Source: Bretschneidera sinensis
Lineage: Eukaryota > Streptophyta > Magnoliopsida > Brassicales > Akaniaceae
Direction: 5' to 3'
NCBI GenBank assembly: GCA_023935145.1
Contig: CM043701.1
Coordinates: 71,358,317 to 71,422,316 of the forward strand
DNA: 64,000 nucleotides
The notes under the pieces are model-generated. The model was not told where the DNA came from and did no database searches. It saw only the letters and a list, made by a program, of their open reading frames with translations. The position numbers and the translations under genes are program-made. Shown here piece after piece: positions 10,729 through 22,140 of this stretch; position 1 is the first letter of the stretch, and each line of letters begins with the position of its first letter.

Positions 10729-11959
10729 TTCTTCCTCCAGAGCTAGCTACCACTTTTATGACTCCTTATATTCCATGGCATCCATGTAAGTTTTTGGTTT
10801 AACCTCTCATTCTATCCAAGGAGCTGCTACATTAGCATCTGCAAACCCATGTCTCAAAGGTGGTCTAACCACCCTCATTTCCTGGTCCCTTGTGAGTTGG
10901 TAGTCATTCAGACTTACTGCATCATCCCTTTCCAGTTCAGCCTCCTCTTGAGTGTCCAGAGCTTGGCTTTCATCAATGGACTCTAGCTGGTCTGAACCCT
11001 CTTGCCTTCCTTGCTCTACCTGAACTAAATTCTCCTTGATGCTATGCTTCACAAATTCTGGACTAGTTTGCTCACTATCCCCTACAGGGTTAGTTTTCTC
11101 TAAGTAGAGAAATAACAATTCATTAAAAATAACATCTCTACTTATTATGAGTTTCATTCCTTTTGGTTCTAAGGACCACAACCTATACCCCTTAACCCCA
11201 TCATCATACCCTAGAAACACACATTTTCTAGACATTGGGTTAAGTTTATCATCCTTTTGATGTGTGTATGTAGCACATCCAAAAGTCTTAAGGTTTTTCA
11301 ACTCATGGGGTTTTCCACTCCACATCTCTATGAAAGTCTTAAGGTCTAAAGCCCTAAAGGGTGATCTATTTACCAAGTATGCAGTAGTAGACACATTTTC
11401 CCCTAAAAATATTTTGGTAAACCGGACCCAATTAACATTCACCTAACCTTTTCCATAAGAGTTCTATTCATCCTTTCAGCAACTCTATTTTGCTGAGGGG
11501 TTTTCACAACTGTTCTATGTCTTAGAATGCCATTTAATTCACAGAATTGATCAAAATCCTTATTAAAAAATTCTAAGCCTTTATCGGTTCTTAACACCTT
11601 AAGAACCCTGCCCGTTTGAGTCTCCAACAACTTTTTCCACACTACAAATTTATTCCAAGCATTCGATTTATTTTTAAGCAAATAAACCCAAACCATTCTT
11701 GAATAATCATCAATTAAAGACAAAATGTAACGATTACCTCCCTGTGTTGGTGTCCTTGCTGGTCCCCAAAGATCCGCATGGATGTAGTTAAGAATCCCCT
11801 TAGACTTGTGCACTCCGGTGTTGAAGCTGACCCGATTTTGCTTCTCGAGAATGCAACTGTCGTAGAAATCAAGTTTCTCTACTTTGTCACCACCAAGTAG
11901 ACCATTCTTGTTAAGAACTTGTAGGCCCTTTTCGCTCATATATCCCAAGCGAGTGTGCC
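10729..11959 (-). pseudogene. Copia C integrase and integrase-RT linker
   Basis: Reads RLGYMSEKGLQVL, FNTGVHKSKGILNYIHADLW (first Asp), LKVLRTDKGLEFF (second Asp), TPQQNRVAE (Glu); 35 residues lie between the last two, so DD35E is intact. The second zinc ligand pair is damaged (YDSC). C-terminal domain: LVNRSPFRALDLKT, FGCATYTHQKDDK, RKCVFLGYDDG. The frame shifts near 11440. The first few residues of the ORF that crosses 11960 are translated from the inserted solo LTR; the true integrase frame continues from the protease-side segment at 13567. Confidence 0.85.
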
Positions 11960-13566
11960 TGATGAGAGTCATAAAATGCGTCTAAACAATACTTAATTGT
12001 TAGCATTTTAGGGTTGACTTCGGTCATAATCGCACTTTTGCATGTTAATAACTCTAAAGTGATATTCATAAATCATTGACTGAATTCAATGCATTTTTCA
12101 GGTGCTTTGAGTCCAAAAGAGATGACAAAGCGATCCATGTTTAAGCGCCAAAAGATCTTGGGTGTCGGTGTTCGTTTTTGTCCAAGGTTTAGACATATCC
12201 AAACATGATTCAAAGATGGTTAAAGTCTAAACCAAGGTTGGAGTAATAAAGTACAGTAAGTTAAAAGACTGCACACAAGTGTGTGCATCACTTTGGAGCA
12301 AGGTAAGGGTAGGCACACCACTTGGGAAGGAGTTTCACTAAATTACCAGAATTGCCCATACAGATCAATCATCTTTGCAGATTAAACTGTATTGATGCAG
12401 GAAGAACCAGAAGATGAGCCATATATACTTAGAAATATCCAGAAGTCTATTTTCTAGAGAATTTTACGGTTCATAAAAAGGATTTTTCTAGAAAAAGTTA
12501 TGACAGTTTTAGTAGACACAGGTCAGGCCTCTAGAACAGCATCCACCTAGCGCCGCGCCCGTCATTTTCCAGCACTGCACCCTCACTTTCCAGCATTGCA
12601 CCTCTCACTTTCCAGCGACCACTCGCTCCAAGACCAAATTAGGGCTGCACAATGACATTTTCTGGACCAAAATGCCCCTAACTACTTGTGATCTATAAAT
12701 TTATGCTTAAGGAGTGTGCAACCAGCATTATTAAGCAAGGAAAGAGGGATCCAAGGGATCCAAATCCAAAAATTCTTCAAAGTATTCTTTGGCTGGAAAT
12801 CAAGGGGAGAGCATCCATATCGTTCTTCCACCTTGAGCTCCATGGCCAACTAATCATCAAAGAAGGGAAAGGGATGAATTCTTAAGGTTTTGTTGTTCCT
12901 TATTTCATGTTCTTGATTCATTTGTACGGATTTATTGTTGAATATTGTTTGTGATTTATTCATTGATTAAACATGAAGAATTTAGGTTCATGTGATATTT
13001 GAATTTATGTTCTTTGTATCTTAGATTTTCTGAACCCGGTGATTGCATGCTCCTCCCCCATATAAGTCTAGTTATGCTCTTTTTATGTGATGTTGTTTGG
13101 ACGTGATTGATTCCGGTAGATTTATCTTATTGATTGTCCATTACTGTGATATTGTCATTGCGATATGTTGTCGTTTCTTGATAATCTTTAAGATCGGTCA
13201 TATGTGCTTAAATCGAAATCAATGAGTGATTTGTAGCAATTACGTTAGATTATAAATGTGCTTGATTGAATATTTTCCGATTGCTTGTTTGGGATGTGAA
13301 ACTTGCAATCGAGATAAAAACAATTGAATCAAGAGTGGAACAAGGCAACGAACCTAAGGAGGATTCCCGGAACCTTGTTATTTCTTATTTATATTTCATT
13401 ATATTTACACAACTTTTCACACAATCAAAACTTATAGTTTATCATTTAACTTTTATCGTTCGTGTCAAAGTTCATACATTTTTCCTTTGTATTTAACTTA
13501 TTTCCCTGTGGAATCGACACCCCAAAGCCATGCTATAATAACTGTGTTATACTTTGGGCGTAATCA
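11960..13566 (+). mobile_element. Solo LTR of the Athila A family inside copia C
   Basis: 1607 bp, + strand TGATGAGAGTC to GGGCGTAATCA, the same termini as LTR A read on the opposite strand (TGATGAGTGCC ... GCGTAATCA). Target duplication GTGCC (11955-11959) / GTGCT (13567-13571). The 3' end includes the same GTGGAATCGACACC and TTTGGGCG blocks. About the first 350 bases differ from LTR A, so it belongs to a related subfamily. No internal region remains, pointing to LTR-LTR recombination. Confidence 0.85.
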
Positions 13567-13998
13567 GTGCTAAAGGGCTGCTTTATCCATCTCAGCCATC
13601 AAGCTTGCTGCTTGATCCTTGATTTCTGTCTCACCGATCATCTCATAAAGTCCATCTTTGATTGCTGCTTTGATCACCATCAAAGAACCCTTGGTTACCT
13701 TGATCTTTCCTCCCTCAGTTTTGTATGTATACCCCATGGAATCCAGCTGCCCCAATGAGATCAAATTCCTCCTCATATCTGGGAGAAACCTTACATTTCG
13801 CAGCAGCCTTGTGACTCCATCAAACATCCTCAACTGGATGTCTCCTATCCCCCTCACTTGGTAAGAATTGTCATTCCCCAAGAAAACTCTTCCATCATTG
13901 GTCTCCTTGAAATTCTTGAACCATTCCTTATGAGGGCACATGTGATAAGTGCACCTGGAATCCAGAATCCATTTCTCGCTGCATTGCCTCATGCTCAC
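13567..13998 (-). pseudogene. Copia C aspartic protease / pre-integrase
   Basis: Minus-strand reading WILDSRCTYHMCPHKEWFKN: the Gly of the catalytic Asp-Ser-Gly is Arg, so activity is unlikely. It continues VFLGNDNSYQVRGIGDIQL, PDMRRNLISLGQLDSMGY, to AEMDKAAL, where the solo LTR splits the gene; the next codons are at 11959 (RLGYMSEKGL). A stop lies between gag and this segment. Confidence 0.8.
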
Positions 13999-14025
13999 AT
14001 TTTAGCACACAACAAGAACATCATC

Positions 14026-14967
14026 TTACTGTTCTCCTTTGGCAACCGAAGCCTCTCCATTATTGGTATTTCTTCTCCCTCTCTCATCCCACAATTTATT
14101 CCTGCAATCTTTCTTGAAGTGACCCTCCTTGTTGCAGTAGAAGCACCTCTTTCCTCCAAATGTTGGTTTGACATGTGCTCTCCCATGGCTCTGCCCTCTA
14201 CCCTTTGATTTCTCCCGATAGTTGCCATGGTTGCTACTGCCATTCCGAGTTGCTGGCCTTCCTCTAATGATCAGCCCTTTTCCACTTGATGCTTCCCTCA
14301 TCTTGGCTTTGAAATCATGAGCCCTTATAGCATTGATCACAATTTCCTTGGTTAGTGTATCTCTTCCATATTCAATAGCATTAATCAAACTCTCAAAACA
14401 ATCAGGAAGAGAATTTAACAAAATAACAGCCAATTGTTCATCCGGGAATTTAATACTACAACTAGCCAAATCTTGAACTAGTTTGTTAAACACATCAAGA
14501 TTATCTTGCAACTCTTTATTAGGATCCATTTTAAAAGCAAAGATTCTTTTAAGAAGATAAATCTTGTTAGGGAGAGTTTTGCTAAGAAACAACTCATCTA
14601 GTTTCTTCCATATGACAGCAGGATATTTCGAGTCTCCGCACTCCCTTGTGACGCTATCTGATATGTGCAAGAAAATGGTGATGTGTGCCATCTTCTTCAT
14701 CTCAATCCGCTGGTCCTCCGCGATACTTGCTGAAAAAGCATCATCTTCTCCAATAGCCAAGTCCACCTTCTGTTGCATAAGAACAACCTTGATCTTCCGC
14801 TTCCACAGGGAAAAATCTCCCTTTCCATCAAACTTCTCAACAACAAAATTTGAACCCATCTTGCGGAGATGATCCCAGATTTGTGTAGCACCCAGAAATG
14901 CTTTCCAACTTCTTCTAAACCTCAAGAACACAATATGATCTTGATCTTTACTCCGTTCTTGAATCAC
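14026..14967 (-). CDS. Copia C Gag, intact 313-residue ORF
   Basis: Structural protein that packages element RNA. Residues 41-60 read FVVEKFDGKGDFSLWKRKIK, the N-terminal copia Gag signature; residues 117-135 hold AVIWKKLDELFLSK. A basic Arg/Gly/Ser linker (230-270) precedes an intact zinc knuckle CFYCNKEGHFKKDC (Cys275, Cys278, His283, Cys288). The start is the first Met; the segment before residue 37 (MGSN) may belong to the leader, as the D copy has repeats there. The gag stop is followed in frame by the protease region. This is the best preserved copia gene in the window. Its status as expressed is unknown. Confidence 0.8.
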   Translation of the reverse strand: MIQERSKDQDHIVFLRFRRSWKAFLGATQIWDHLRKMGSNFVVEKFDGKGDFSLWKRKIKVVLMQQKVDLAIGEDDAFSASIAEDQRIEMKKMAHITIFLHISDSVTRECGDSKYPAVIWKKLDELFLSKTLPNKIYLLKRIFAFKMDPNKELQDNLDVFNKLVQDLASCSIKFPDEQLAVILLNSLPDCFESLINAIEYGRDTLTKEIVINAIRAHDFKAKMREASSGKGLIIRGRPATRNGSSNHGNYREKSKGRGQSHGRAHVKPTFGGKRCFYCNKEGHFKKDCRNKLWDERGRRNTNNGEASVAKGEQ

Positions 14968-15043
14968 CCAAGAAGTTTGTTATTTGATTCTTGGAGTCTT
15001 GCTCCGATACCTTTTGTTCTTGCTTTGATACCCAGTTGTGCAA

Positions 15044-15055
15044 GCTCTAATACCA
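15044..15055 (-). other. Primer-binding site of copia C, iMet type
   Basis: The minus strand reads TGGTATTAGAGC, one change from the usual initiator tRNA-Met complement TGGTATCAGAGC, one base from the 5' LTR. Confidence 0.85.
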
Positions 15056-15056
15056 C

Positions 15057-15948
15057 TATTGGGAAACCACCTTGGATGATGCCCAGGAGGTGATCTTCCA
15101 AACACCCAAGTTTGGAGTGACTTATATAAGAAAATAAACAGCAACCAATCAAAGCAAGAAAAAAAAGAACACAAGAAATTTGTTGACAAGGTTCGGCAAT
15201 ATGCCTGCGTCCCCGTTAGCTCCTCCGAGCTCTCTGCACTATCTTATCAATGGAGTTCTTTACAATCAACAACACCATTCCAAGAACTCACAGGTTTTTG
15301 AAGAACAAAAGAAGAAGAAGAAGAAGAAGAAAGTGATAAGAACTAACCCTGGAATTTTCCCAAGAAAATTCCCCTTACAAGCCCTTGAATCCCTTTCTAT
15401 TATACTATCTCTTTCTAAAAAATCAATCTCTCTATAGAATCTCTCTTGAGTTTAGTTTCTTTGCACTCTTATAATTTATCTCACTTTCAATCACAAGTTA
15501 TTCTTCACACTTCTTGTTGGAGATTGTAGCTAGGTGACCCTTTATATAGTGCACCAACTTCTTGACCAATCTTGAGGGTCAATATCCACCTTTAGATCTT
15601 AGGGCCAATCAACCTTAGCCCTCCATCAATCCTAAGTGATACTGTGCATTTTGAACATGCCTCATGCACCTAACAAAAGACTGAACCAAATGGACCATGT
15701 GTGCCTTCAAGCCGCAGCCTTGATCAGGGCAAGCCGCGGCCTGAAGAAGGGCTGAAGCATCTCTTCTTGTCACCTTTCTGGGCTCCGCGGCCTGGGGAGT
15801 CTGAGCTATAGTGCACACTAGTGTTGAGCCTCCTCTATGCTGGGCGTCGCGGCCTGGAAAGAGCTGGGCCGCGGCCAGACCTTGTGTTCACACATTCTTT
15901 AACATGCTGATCTTCTTCTCCCATTTAAACCTTAGACAAACTCCAACA
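15057..15948 (-). repeat. 5' LTR of copia C
   Basis: 892 bp; the first + strand dinucleotide is TA instead of TG, the other end is CTCCAACA. It matches 8250-9152 throughout, with a shorter GAA tract (about 15311-15331) and a CCGCGGCC palindrome cluster at 15715-15875. Confidence 0.9.
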
Positions 15949-16950
15949 AATTAAATCTTAGATTGATCAACCTCTATCCCCCTAGAAGAAATAATAGGCC
16001 CTAAGACAATACCTGAAGGTACCATAAAGTGGCATTTTCCCAATTCAAAACTAATTCTGTCTCCTCACAACGAGTCAATAATCTCTCTAAATTCAATAAG
16101 CTTACTTCAAAAGAATATCCAAAAATAGTCAAGTCATCCATAAAAACTTCAATGCAATTTTCAACCATGTCACTAAAAATGCTCATCATGCAACGTTGAA
16201 AAGTAGCAGGTGCATTACAAAATCCAAATGGCATTCTACGAAAAGCATAAGTACCAAAAGGATAAGTGAAAGTGGTTTTATCTTGGTCTTCTAATGTAAT
16301 TTCAATTTGATAATAACTAGAATAACCATCCAAGAAACAATAGAAAGGATTACCAGCAACACGCTCAAGAATTTGATCAATAAAAGGGAGGGGAGAATGA
16401 TCTTTCTGGGTGGCAGCATTCAATTTTCTGTAATCAATGCACATCCGCCACCCTGTCACAAGTTTTGTAGGGACTAACTCTTCTAGTTCATTCTTCACCA
16501 CAGTAACACCTGACTTTTTAGGAACAACCTATATAGGACTTACCCATTTACTATCAGCAATAGGATATATGATTCTCGCATCTAATAGTTTCAACACTTC
16601 ATTCTTCACCACTTCTTTTATAGTGGGATTAAGCCTATGCTGGGGGCCTCTAAGAGGGCCAGTTCCTTCCTACAAATTAATTTTATGAGAATAGACTAGG
16701 GGACTAACACCTTTTATATCAGTCATGCTCCAACCTAAGGCTGACTTATGCTCACTTAGGGTCCAAATTGATTTCTCACCTTGAGACTTAGACAATTCAA
16801 ATGAGATAATAACAGGAAAAGTATCACGTGGACTAAGAAAACATGCTCTAAACCCTTAGGCAGAGGCTTCAATTCAACTTTGGGTACTTCCACACTTGAA
16901 GGAATTTGTTTTTCACTTCTTTAAGGCAACTCCTCAAACTTCGGTTACCA
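15949..16950 (-). pseudogene. Athila A/B reverse transcriptase, catalytic part
   Basis: Reads LLDARIIYPIADSKWVSPI, stop, VVPKKSGVT, TGWRMCIDYRKLNAATQKDH, PLPFIDQILERVAG, CFLDGYSSYYQI, RRMPFGFCNAPATFQRCMMS and the active site FMDD (codons 16133-16144). A stop near 16530 and a frameshift near 16020 interrupt it. The protein should continue at 8249 after copia C; the broken codon context (SKI / EFISKL) matches on both sides. Confidence 0.85.
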
Positions 16951-17108
16951 TGCCCGGGTGCCATAATCCTGAGTTTTATCAAAAATAGCACAAATAGCAA
17001 CTACATTAGATGGATCACTGATAGAATCAAACTCAAAATTAACAAGAAAATACTCAAGGGGATCAAGATCATGAGTTATAGAAACTCCCCTATCCATGAG
17101 TGAGTCAA

Positions 17109-17780
17109 TCATGTATGTCTGGTGGCTCTTGTCATCATCTTCTGACTGTTTTGCAATATGAAAGATTTTACCTCGAGGGTCATGGTTTCAAAAGACAGCT
17201 TTATAAGCCCATTCCTGCAATTAATAAGAGCATTAGCAGTGGCAAGGAAATGCTTACCTAAAATCAAAGGAATTTTAGAAGTAGTATCAACAACAGAGCT
17301 AGTGTCAAGGATTAGGAAATCAACAAGATAATAAAATTTGTCAATTTGAATTAGAACATCATCTATCACACCCCGGGGTACTTTGACTGAACGGTCAGCC
17401 AATTACAATACCACAGTGGTTGGTTTGATTTCTCCCAACCCCAACTGCAAATAAATAGAATATGGTATTAGATTCATGTTAGCTCATAAATCTAGCAAAG
17501 CTTACCCAACCTCATGATTTCCAATGTTGCATGCAATGGTTAGACAACCAGGATCTTTGTACTTGGGAGGAATCCATTGCCCAATTAGAGCACTAACTTG
17601 CTCTGTCAGGAACACTATCTTCTTCATATGGTGCTTCCTCTTAACTATACATAAATCCTTAAGAATTTTTGCATAAGTAGGAACTTGTTTAATCACATGC
17701 AAAAGAGGAAGATTGATTTTTACTTGCCTTAGATTCTTTAGGATTTCATTGTTTGGATCCAGAGTTCACTTGCTTGATTT
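17109..17780 (-). pseudogene. Athila A/B aspartic protease
   Basis: Processing protease of the Gag-Pol precursor. Reads TYAKILKDLCIVKRKH, IACNIGNHEVGKALLDL, stop, then LGLGEIKPTTVVL, LADRSVKVPRGVIDDVLIQI, IPLILGKHFLATANALINCR. The catalytic DLGA motif has its Gly codon changed to TGA at 17484-17486, so the enzyme is dead at its active site. A second stop lies just before LADRS (about 17403). Confidence 0.85.
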
Positions 17781-18950
17781 TAAAGCTTAAGGGAATGGTA
17801 CCTTAACAGGACTCTTTGTCACCTCAGGTTCCTTGGGCAGCTCGGCATCACTACTATCTTGACCCTTTTTCCATATCTTCTGATTTGTTTGTTGTTGGGA
17901 TGTGTAATGAATTACCTTTTCGTGTCACAATGGCATTCACATCCTTTAAACTCTTTTGTGCCATGTGTTGATCATGGGGTGTGGACTGAGCATGATATGG
18001 TGCACGATATGATCTAGGGGGTTGTGCAAACGACTGGTTTTTAGACTTCCAGCTAAAATTGGGGTGATTGCGCCACCCCGAATTATAGGTATTAGAGAAA
18101 GGTGAAAAAGACTTCTTGTATATACCTAAGGCATTACATTGTTCCTCATACATCCCTCTCTTCTCAAAAAATATGGGACACTCTTGAGCAGATGATCTAC
18201 CATGCCATACACAAAACATGGTCCAAAAGACTCTGCATGATTAGCCACATGTGTTGGCTTTAAGTCCTTAGTCTTTAACACATGTAGCTCCCTAGTGAGC
18301 ATCTCGACCTTAGCCTTTAGGTTGTCCTCTTCCTTGAGATGGTAAATTCCACCACTATTTGGGTTTATTGCAGGGCGTGACCTATTTGTGCTCTCAGTAG
18401 CACTAGGTCCAGCCCAAGTGTGAGCTTTTTCAGCAAGCTTATTGAGGTATTCTATGGCCTCATCAGGATCTTTCTGTAAGAACTCACTGTTACACATCAT
18501 CTCTACAAATTAGCACTCTCTAGGTGTAAGTCCCTCATAAAAATAGCTCATTAAGCGCCAATTCTCATACCTATAGTGAGGCAACATACTTAACAACTCC
18601 TTAAATCTCTCCTATGACTGATACAAAGTCTCATTGTCATTTTATGCAAAGGTGGAGATTTACCTTTTTAAAGCGTTGGTCTTATGTTGGGGAAAGTATT
18701 TATTAAAGAAAACTTGAGTCATCTCATTCCACAACCCAATAGATCGTGGTCTCAGTGAGTATAGCCAACTTTTACCTCTATCCTTCAAAGAGAAAGGAAA
18801 GAACTTAAGTCTCACAATGTCATCAGTTGCATTTTGACTATGAAAAGTCGCAACTACTTCCTCAAACTACCTAATGTGCACATATGAGTTTTCATTTTCC
18901 AAGCCATGGAACGTAGGGAGTAACTGTATCATCCTTGCTTTAAAATCTAG
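17781..18950 (-). pseudogene. Athila A/B Gag
   Basis: The N-terminal part (about 18950-18530) matches the Retrotrans_gag capsid fold region (FFNKYFPQHKT, ERFKELLSMLPHY). Then FLQKDPDEAIEYLNKLAEKA and GGIYHLKEEDNLKAKVEML, followed by a ruined zinc knuckle around GPCFVYGMVDHLLKSV (second and fourth Cys are Tyr and Val) and NHPNFSWKSKNQSF. Several stops and one frameshift near 18170. Gag of this tandem element is non-functional. Confidence 0.75.
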
Positions 18951-19313
18951 TTGGTGAGTATTAGCTGGAAACATGATGCAGGATGGTGTGGCTATGCGTA
19001 TAGGGTCCTAGTGGGTTGGTCTCCGTGTTCACTTATTTCTTTAGGACTAGATGGATTGTCAAGTAAAGGATTTAAAAAGTTTGATTCTGACTCTAGCATA
19101 GGCTTACAAGCAAATCTACCCAAGGTGTCTTTATATCTATGCATGCAAGGTAACAAAATAGTAAAAAAATACTATAAAAAGAAAGAAGGGAAAAAGAAAA
19201 AAAATAATGCAACAAGCTAAAAGAATGAACGAAGTTACCGCCTTTACAAACTGCTGAAAAGAAAAACTATCTAGCAATTCTTCTACCGTCTCCCCGGCAA
19301 CAGTGCCAAAATT
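18951..19313 (-). other. Leader and PBS of Athila A/B
   Basis: Untranslated leader between 5' LTR and gag, with an A/G-rich tract at 19158-19206. The PBS at 19291-19308 reads TCCCCGGCAACAGTGCCA on +, two changes from the tRNA-Asp 3' end. A related copy lies at 2853-3168. Confidence 0.75.
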
Positions 19314-20615
19314 TGATTACGCTCAAAGAATAATGCGGTAGTTGTTGGGGTGTCGATTCCACAGAGAGACAAATTTAAAGAATAGTAGAAGGAACAAAGA
19401 AACTAAAGAAAAATATTAAATGATTAATGGAGAACAAAGATTAATTTTAAATGCAAATTAAAGTGAAGCAAAGTGACTAACGGAGAAAGTACTCAAATTT
19501 TGACAAACAGTAAAATGTCGGGAATCCCTTGCACAAATCTAGTATTTTAATTATTCTTAATTCATTGAATAACTCAATTGGGAACTCAATTCCCAAAATT
19601 CCCAATCGGAAGGTGTAGATTTATAAACCAAGATTAAACCAAATGTAACCCTTTGAAAAATCATTCACCACTTTTAAAATACGTAAATTATTATCACTAT
19701 TGAGAAAATCCAACGACGACAATATACTCAAGAAGTGATATTGCAGCAAAGAATTAATTCAATATAGATAAATAATTGATCCAAACATAATCAAAGAGCT
19801 AATCCATTCGATAAAGAAAGTATGACTGAATCCATAAACAGAATAAATTTCTACGATTATTCGGAGAAGAAAACATCACCAATGAATTGAGAATGATAAA
19901 ACAAAAGAGTTTTAGTAATTGAAAATCAAATATATAAATTAAAAAATAAACAAAAATACCATCTACTATGCAAGTTCATCCCTTGCCCCACTTGAGAATT
20001 TAGTTACCCATAAATATAATGGACAACAAAAATCTCAAGGGAAAAATTAGAGCAAACATTAAAGTGCTAAACATTAAACTTTATAACTTAAAAGAAATAA
20101 ATTAAAAATATCAATACATGGAGAGAGAAATTTCACCCGCAGCTATTGTGCAATGCTTCCCCCGATTGGTAGCAAAATCCTCCAGATTGCACCCCCTGGT
20201 AGCAAAGCCTCCGAGATTGCACACCCATTTGATGAAGTGAAATGGGGCTTTTATAGGGGAACTCCATGAGTGCAATGTGTTTCCAATCCGATGTGGGATG
20301 TGGAATGTGGGATGTAGAATGTGTTTCCAACCGATGTGGGATGTGGAATTTAAGCCTTCACATGCCCTTCAAAACTTCTGCCCACGCTGAAATCATGCAC
20401 AGCCTGATCATTGTCTACTAAAACTGCCATAACTTTCTCTAGAAAAATCGTATTTACGAGCCATAAAATTCTCCAAAACATAGACATCCGGATCTTTCCA
20501 AGTATATATGGCTCATCTCATATTTCTTCCTGAATCATTACAATTTAATCTGTAAAAATCACTTCTATCACGCTGAAATCACGCACAGTCTGACCTTTGT
20601 CTACTAAAACTACCA
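19314..20615 (-). repeat. 5' LTR of Athila A/B, part 1 (split by copia D)
   Basis: Same family as 3169-4928; starts TGATTACGCTC on + next to the PBS. At about 20615, within ACTAAAACTACCAT, it is interrupted by copia D and resumes at 28274. Confidence 0.85.
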
Positions 20616-20749
20616 TTTGCTTGTGTTCTGTTTTTTCTTGCTTTGATTGGTTGCTGTTTTGTTTCATTACAAGTCATTATAGACTTGGCTATTTGGAAGA
20701 TCACCAGCTAGGCATCTCCAAGGTGATTTCCCAACAGTAGTATCAGAGC
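20616..20749 (+). repeat. 5' LTR remnant and PBS of copia D
   Basis: 20616-20736 matches the last part of LTR 27365-28273. The PBS 20738-20749 reads TAGTATCAGAGC, one change from the iMet complement. Confidence 0.85.
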
Positions 20750-20825
20750 TTTGGACAGTTGGTATCGAAGCAAGAACAGGGGGTTATCGGAGCAAGACTC
20801 TAAGAATCAAAGGTCAACTTCTTAG

Positions 20826-21014
20826 GTGATTTAAAAATGGAGTGGAGATCTATATTTGATCGTGTTCTTGAGGTGATTCAAGAACGGAGTAGAGATCAAT
20901 ATCTGATCGTGTTCTTGGGGTGATTCAAGAACAGAGTAGAGATCAAGATCTGACCGTGTTCTTGAGGGTGATTCAAGAACAGTATTGAGATCAATATTCG
21001 ATTGTGTTCTTGAG
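20826..21014 (+). repeat. Four tandem ~47-bp repeats in the copia D leader
   Basis: Units start at 20826, 20873, 20920 and 20968; each runs from GTGATT to GTGTTCTTG and contains GAGATCAA. Element C has a single copy at the corresponding place (about 14915-14967). Confidence 0.8.
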
Positions 21015-21075
21015 ATTTAGAAGAAGTTGGAAAACAATTTTGGGTACTGCATAAATCTGGGATTTTCTCCACAAG

Positions 21076-21705
21076 ATGGGTTTAAACTTCATTGTTGAGA
21101 AGTTTAATGGAAAGGGAGATTTTGCTCTTTGGAAGCGGAAGATCAAGGTTTTTTTTATGCAATAAAAGGTGGACTTGGCGATTAGAGAAGATGACGCTTT
21201 TCCAGCAAGTATCACGGTGGTCCAGCGAAATGAGAAGAAGAAGATGGTGTACAACACCATCCTTCTACACATGTCGGATAATGTCACAAGGAAGTATGAA
21301 GACTCGAAAGATCCAGCTGTCATATGGAAGAAGCTAGATGAGTTGTTTCTGTCCAAGACTCTCCCTAATAAGAGGTATCTTGGTAAACAAATCTTTGCTT
21401 TAGATCCTAATAAAGAGTTACAAGATAATCTTGATGCCAAGATGAAGAGTGCATCAAATGGAGAAGAGTTGTTCGTTAAAAGAAGGCCAACAACTCAGTA
21501 TGGCAGTAACATACATGGCTACTACCGGGACAAAAGTAGAGGACAAAGCCATGTGAGAGCGCACTCCAAACTGAGATTTAAAGGGAATAGATGCTTTTAC
21601 TGCCATAAGGAGTGTCATTTCAAGAAAGATTACAAGAAAATGATGAGGGATGAGGGAAGAAGCCATACCAAGAATGGAGAGGCTTCGGTTGCCGAGGCAG
21701 AATAA
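21076..21705 (+). pseudogene. Copia D Gag with internal in-frame deletion
   Basis: Aligns with C Gag from MGLNFIVEKFNGKGDF. A TAA lies after KVFFMQ (about 21163). Between NKELQDNLD and AKMKSASN about 62 residues present in C (159-220) are missing without loss of frame. The zinc knuckle reads CFYCHKECHFKKDY, so the last Cys is Tyr and binding is probably lost. Frame ends at GEASVAEAE, then TAA, two codons before the protease-side sequence QDDVLVVC. Confidence 0.85.
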
Positions 21706-22140
21706 CAAGATGATGTTCTTGTTGTGTGCTCAAATATGAGTAAGGGGAAAGAAGGCAACGGGAAATGAATCTTAGATATCGGGTGCACTCATCATATGTG
21801 TCCTCATAGGGATTGGTTCAAGAATTTCAAGGAAACCAATGATGCAAAGGTTTTCTTGGGGAATGATATTTCTTACCAAATGAGGGGCACGAGAGACATC
21901 CAGTTGACGATATTTGATGGAATGACAAGGCTACTGAGGAATATGAGGTATCTTCTAGATTTAAAGAGGAATTTGATTCATTGGGACAGTTAGATTCCAT
22001 TGGGTACACATACAAAGCAGAGGAAGAAAAGATCAAGGTAACGATCTTTGATAGTGATCAAAGCAACAATGTAGGATGGTCTCTATGAGATGATCAGAGA
22101 CACAGAGATCAAGGATCAAGCAGCAAGCTTAATGAATAAG
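21706..22140 (+). pseudogene. Copia D protease
   Basis: Reads ILDIGCTHHMCPHRDWFKN (catalytic DSG changed to DIG, with a TGA just before), VFLGNDISYQMRGTRDIQL and NMRYLLDLKRNLI, then a frameshift. Homologous to 13567-13998 of copia C. Confidence 0.8.

Larger units (their letters stand above)
8250..15948 (-). mobile_element. Copia element C, full length, inserted in Athila RT
   Basis: About 7.7 kb including a 1.6-kb solo LTR inside it. It has two LTRs, an iMet-type PBS, gag, protease, integrase, RT-RNase H and a polypurine tract. Target duplication AATTC (8245-8249) / AATTA (15949-15953), one mismatch. Removal restores the Athila RT frame. Domain order and sequence suit the Tork/Tnt1 side of Ty1-copia (inference). 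Confidence 0.9.

Noticed and set aside
11439..11972. ORF start MTLIRH as native integrase start
   Set aside because: These codons come from the end of the inserted solo LTR (11960 onward).
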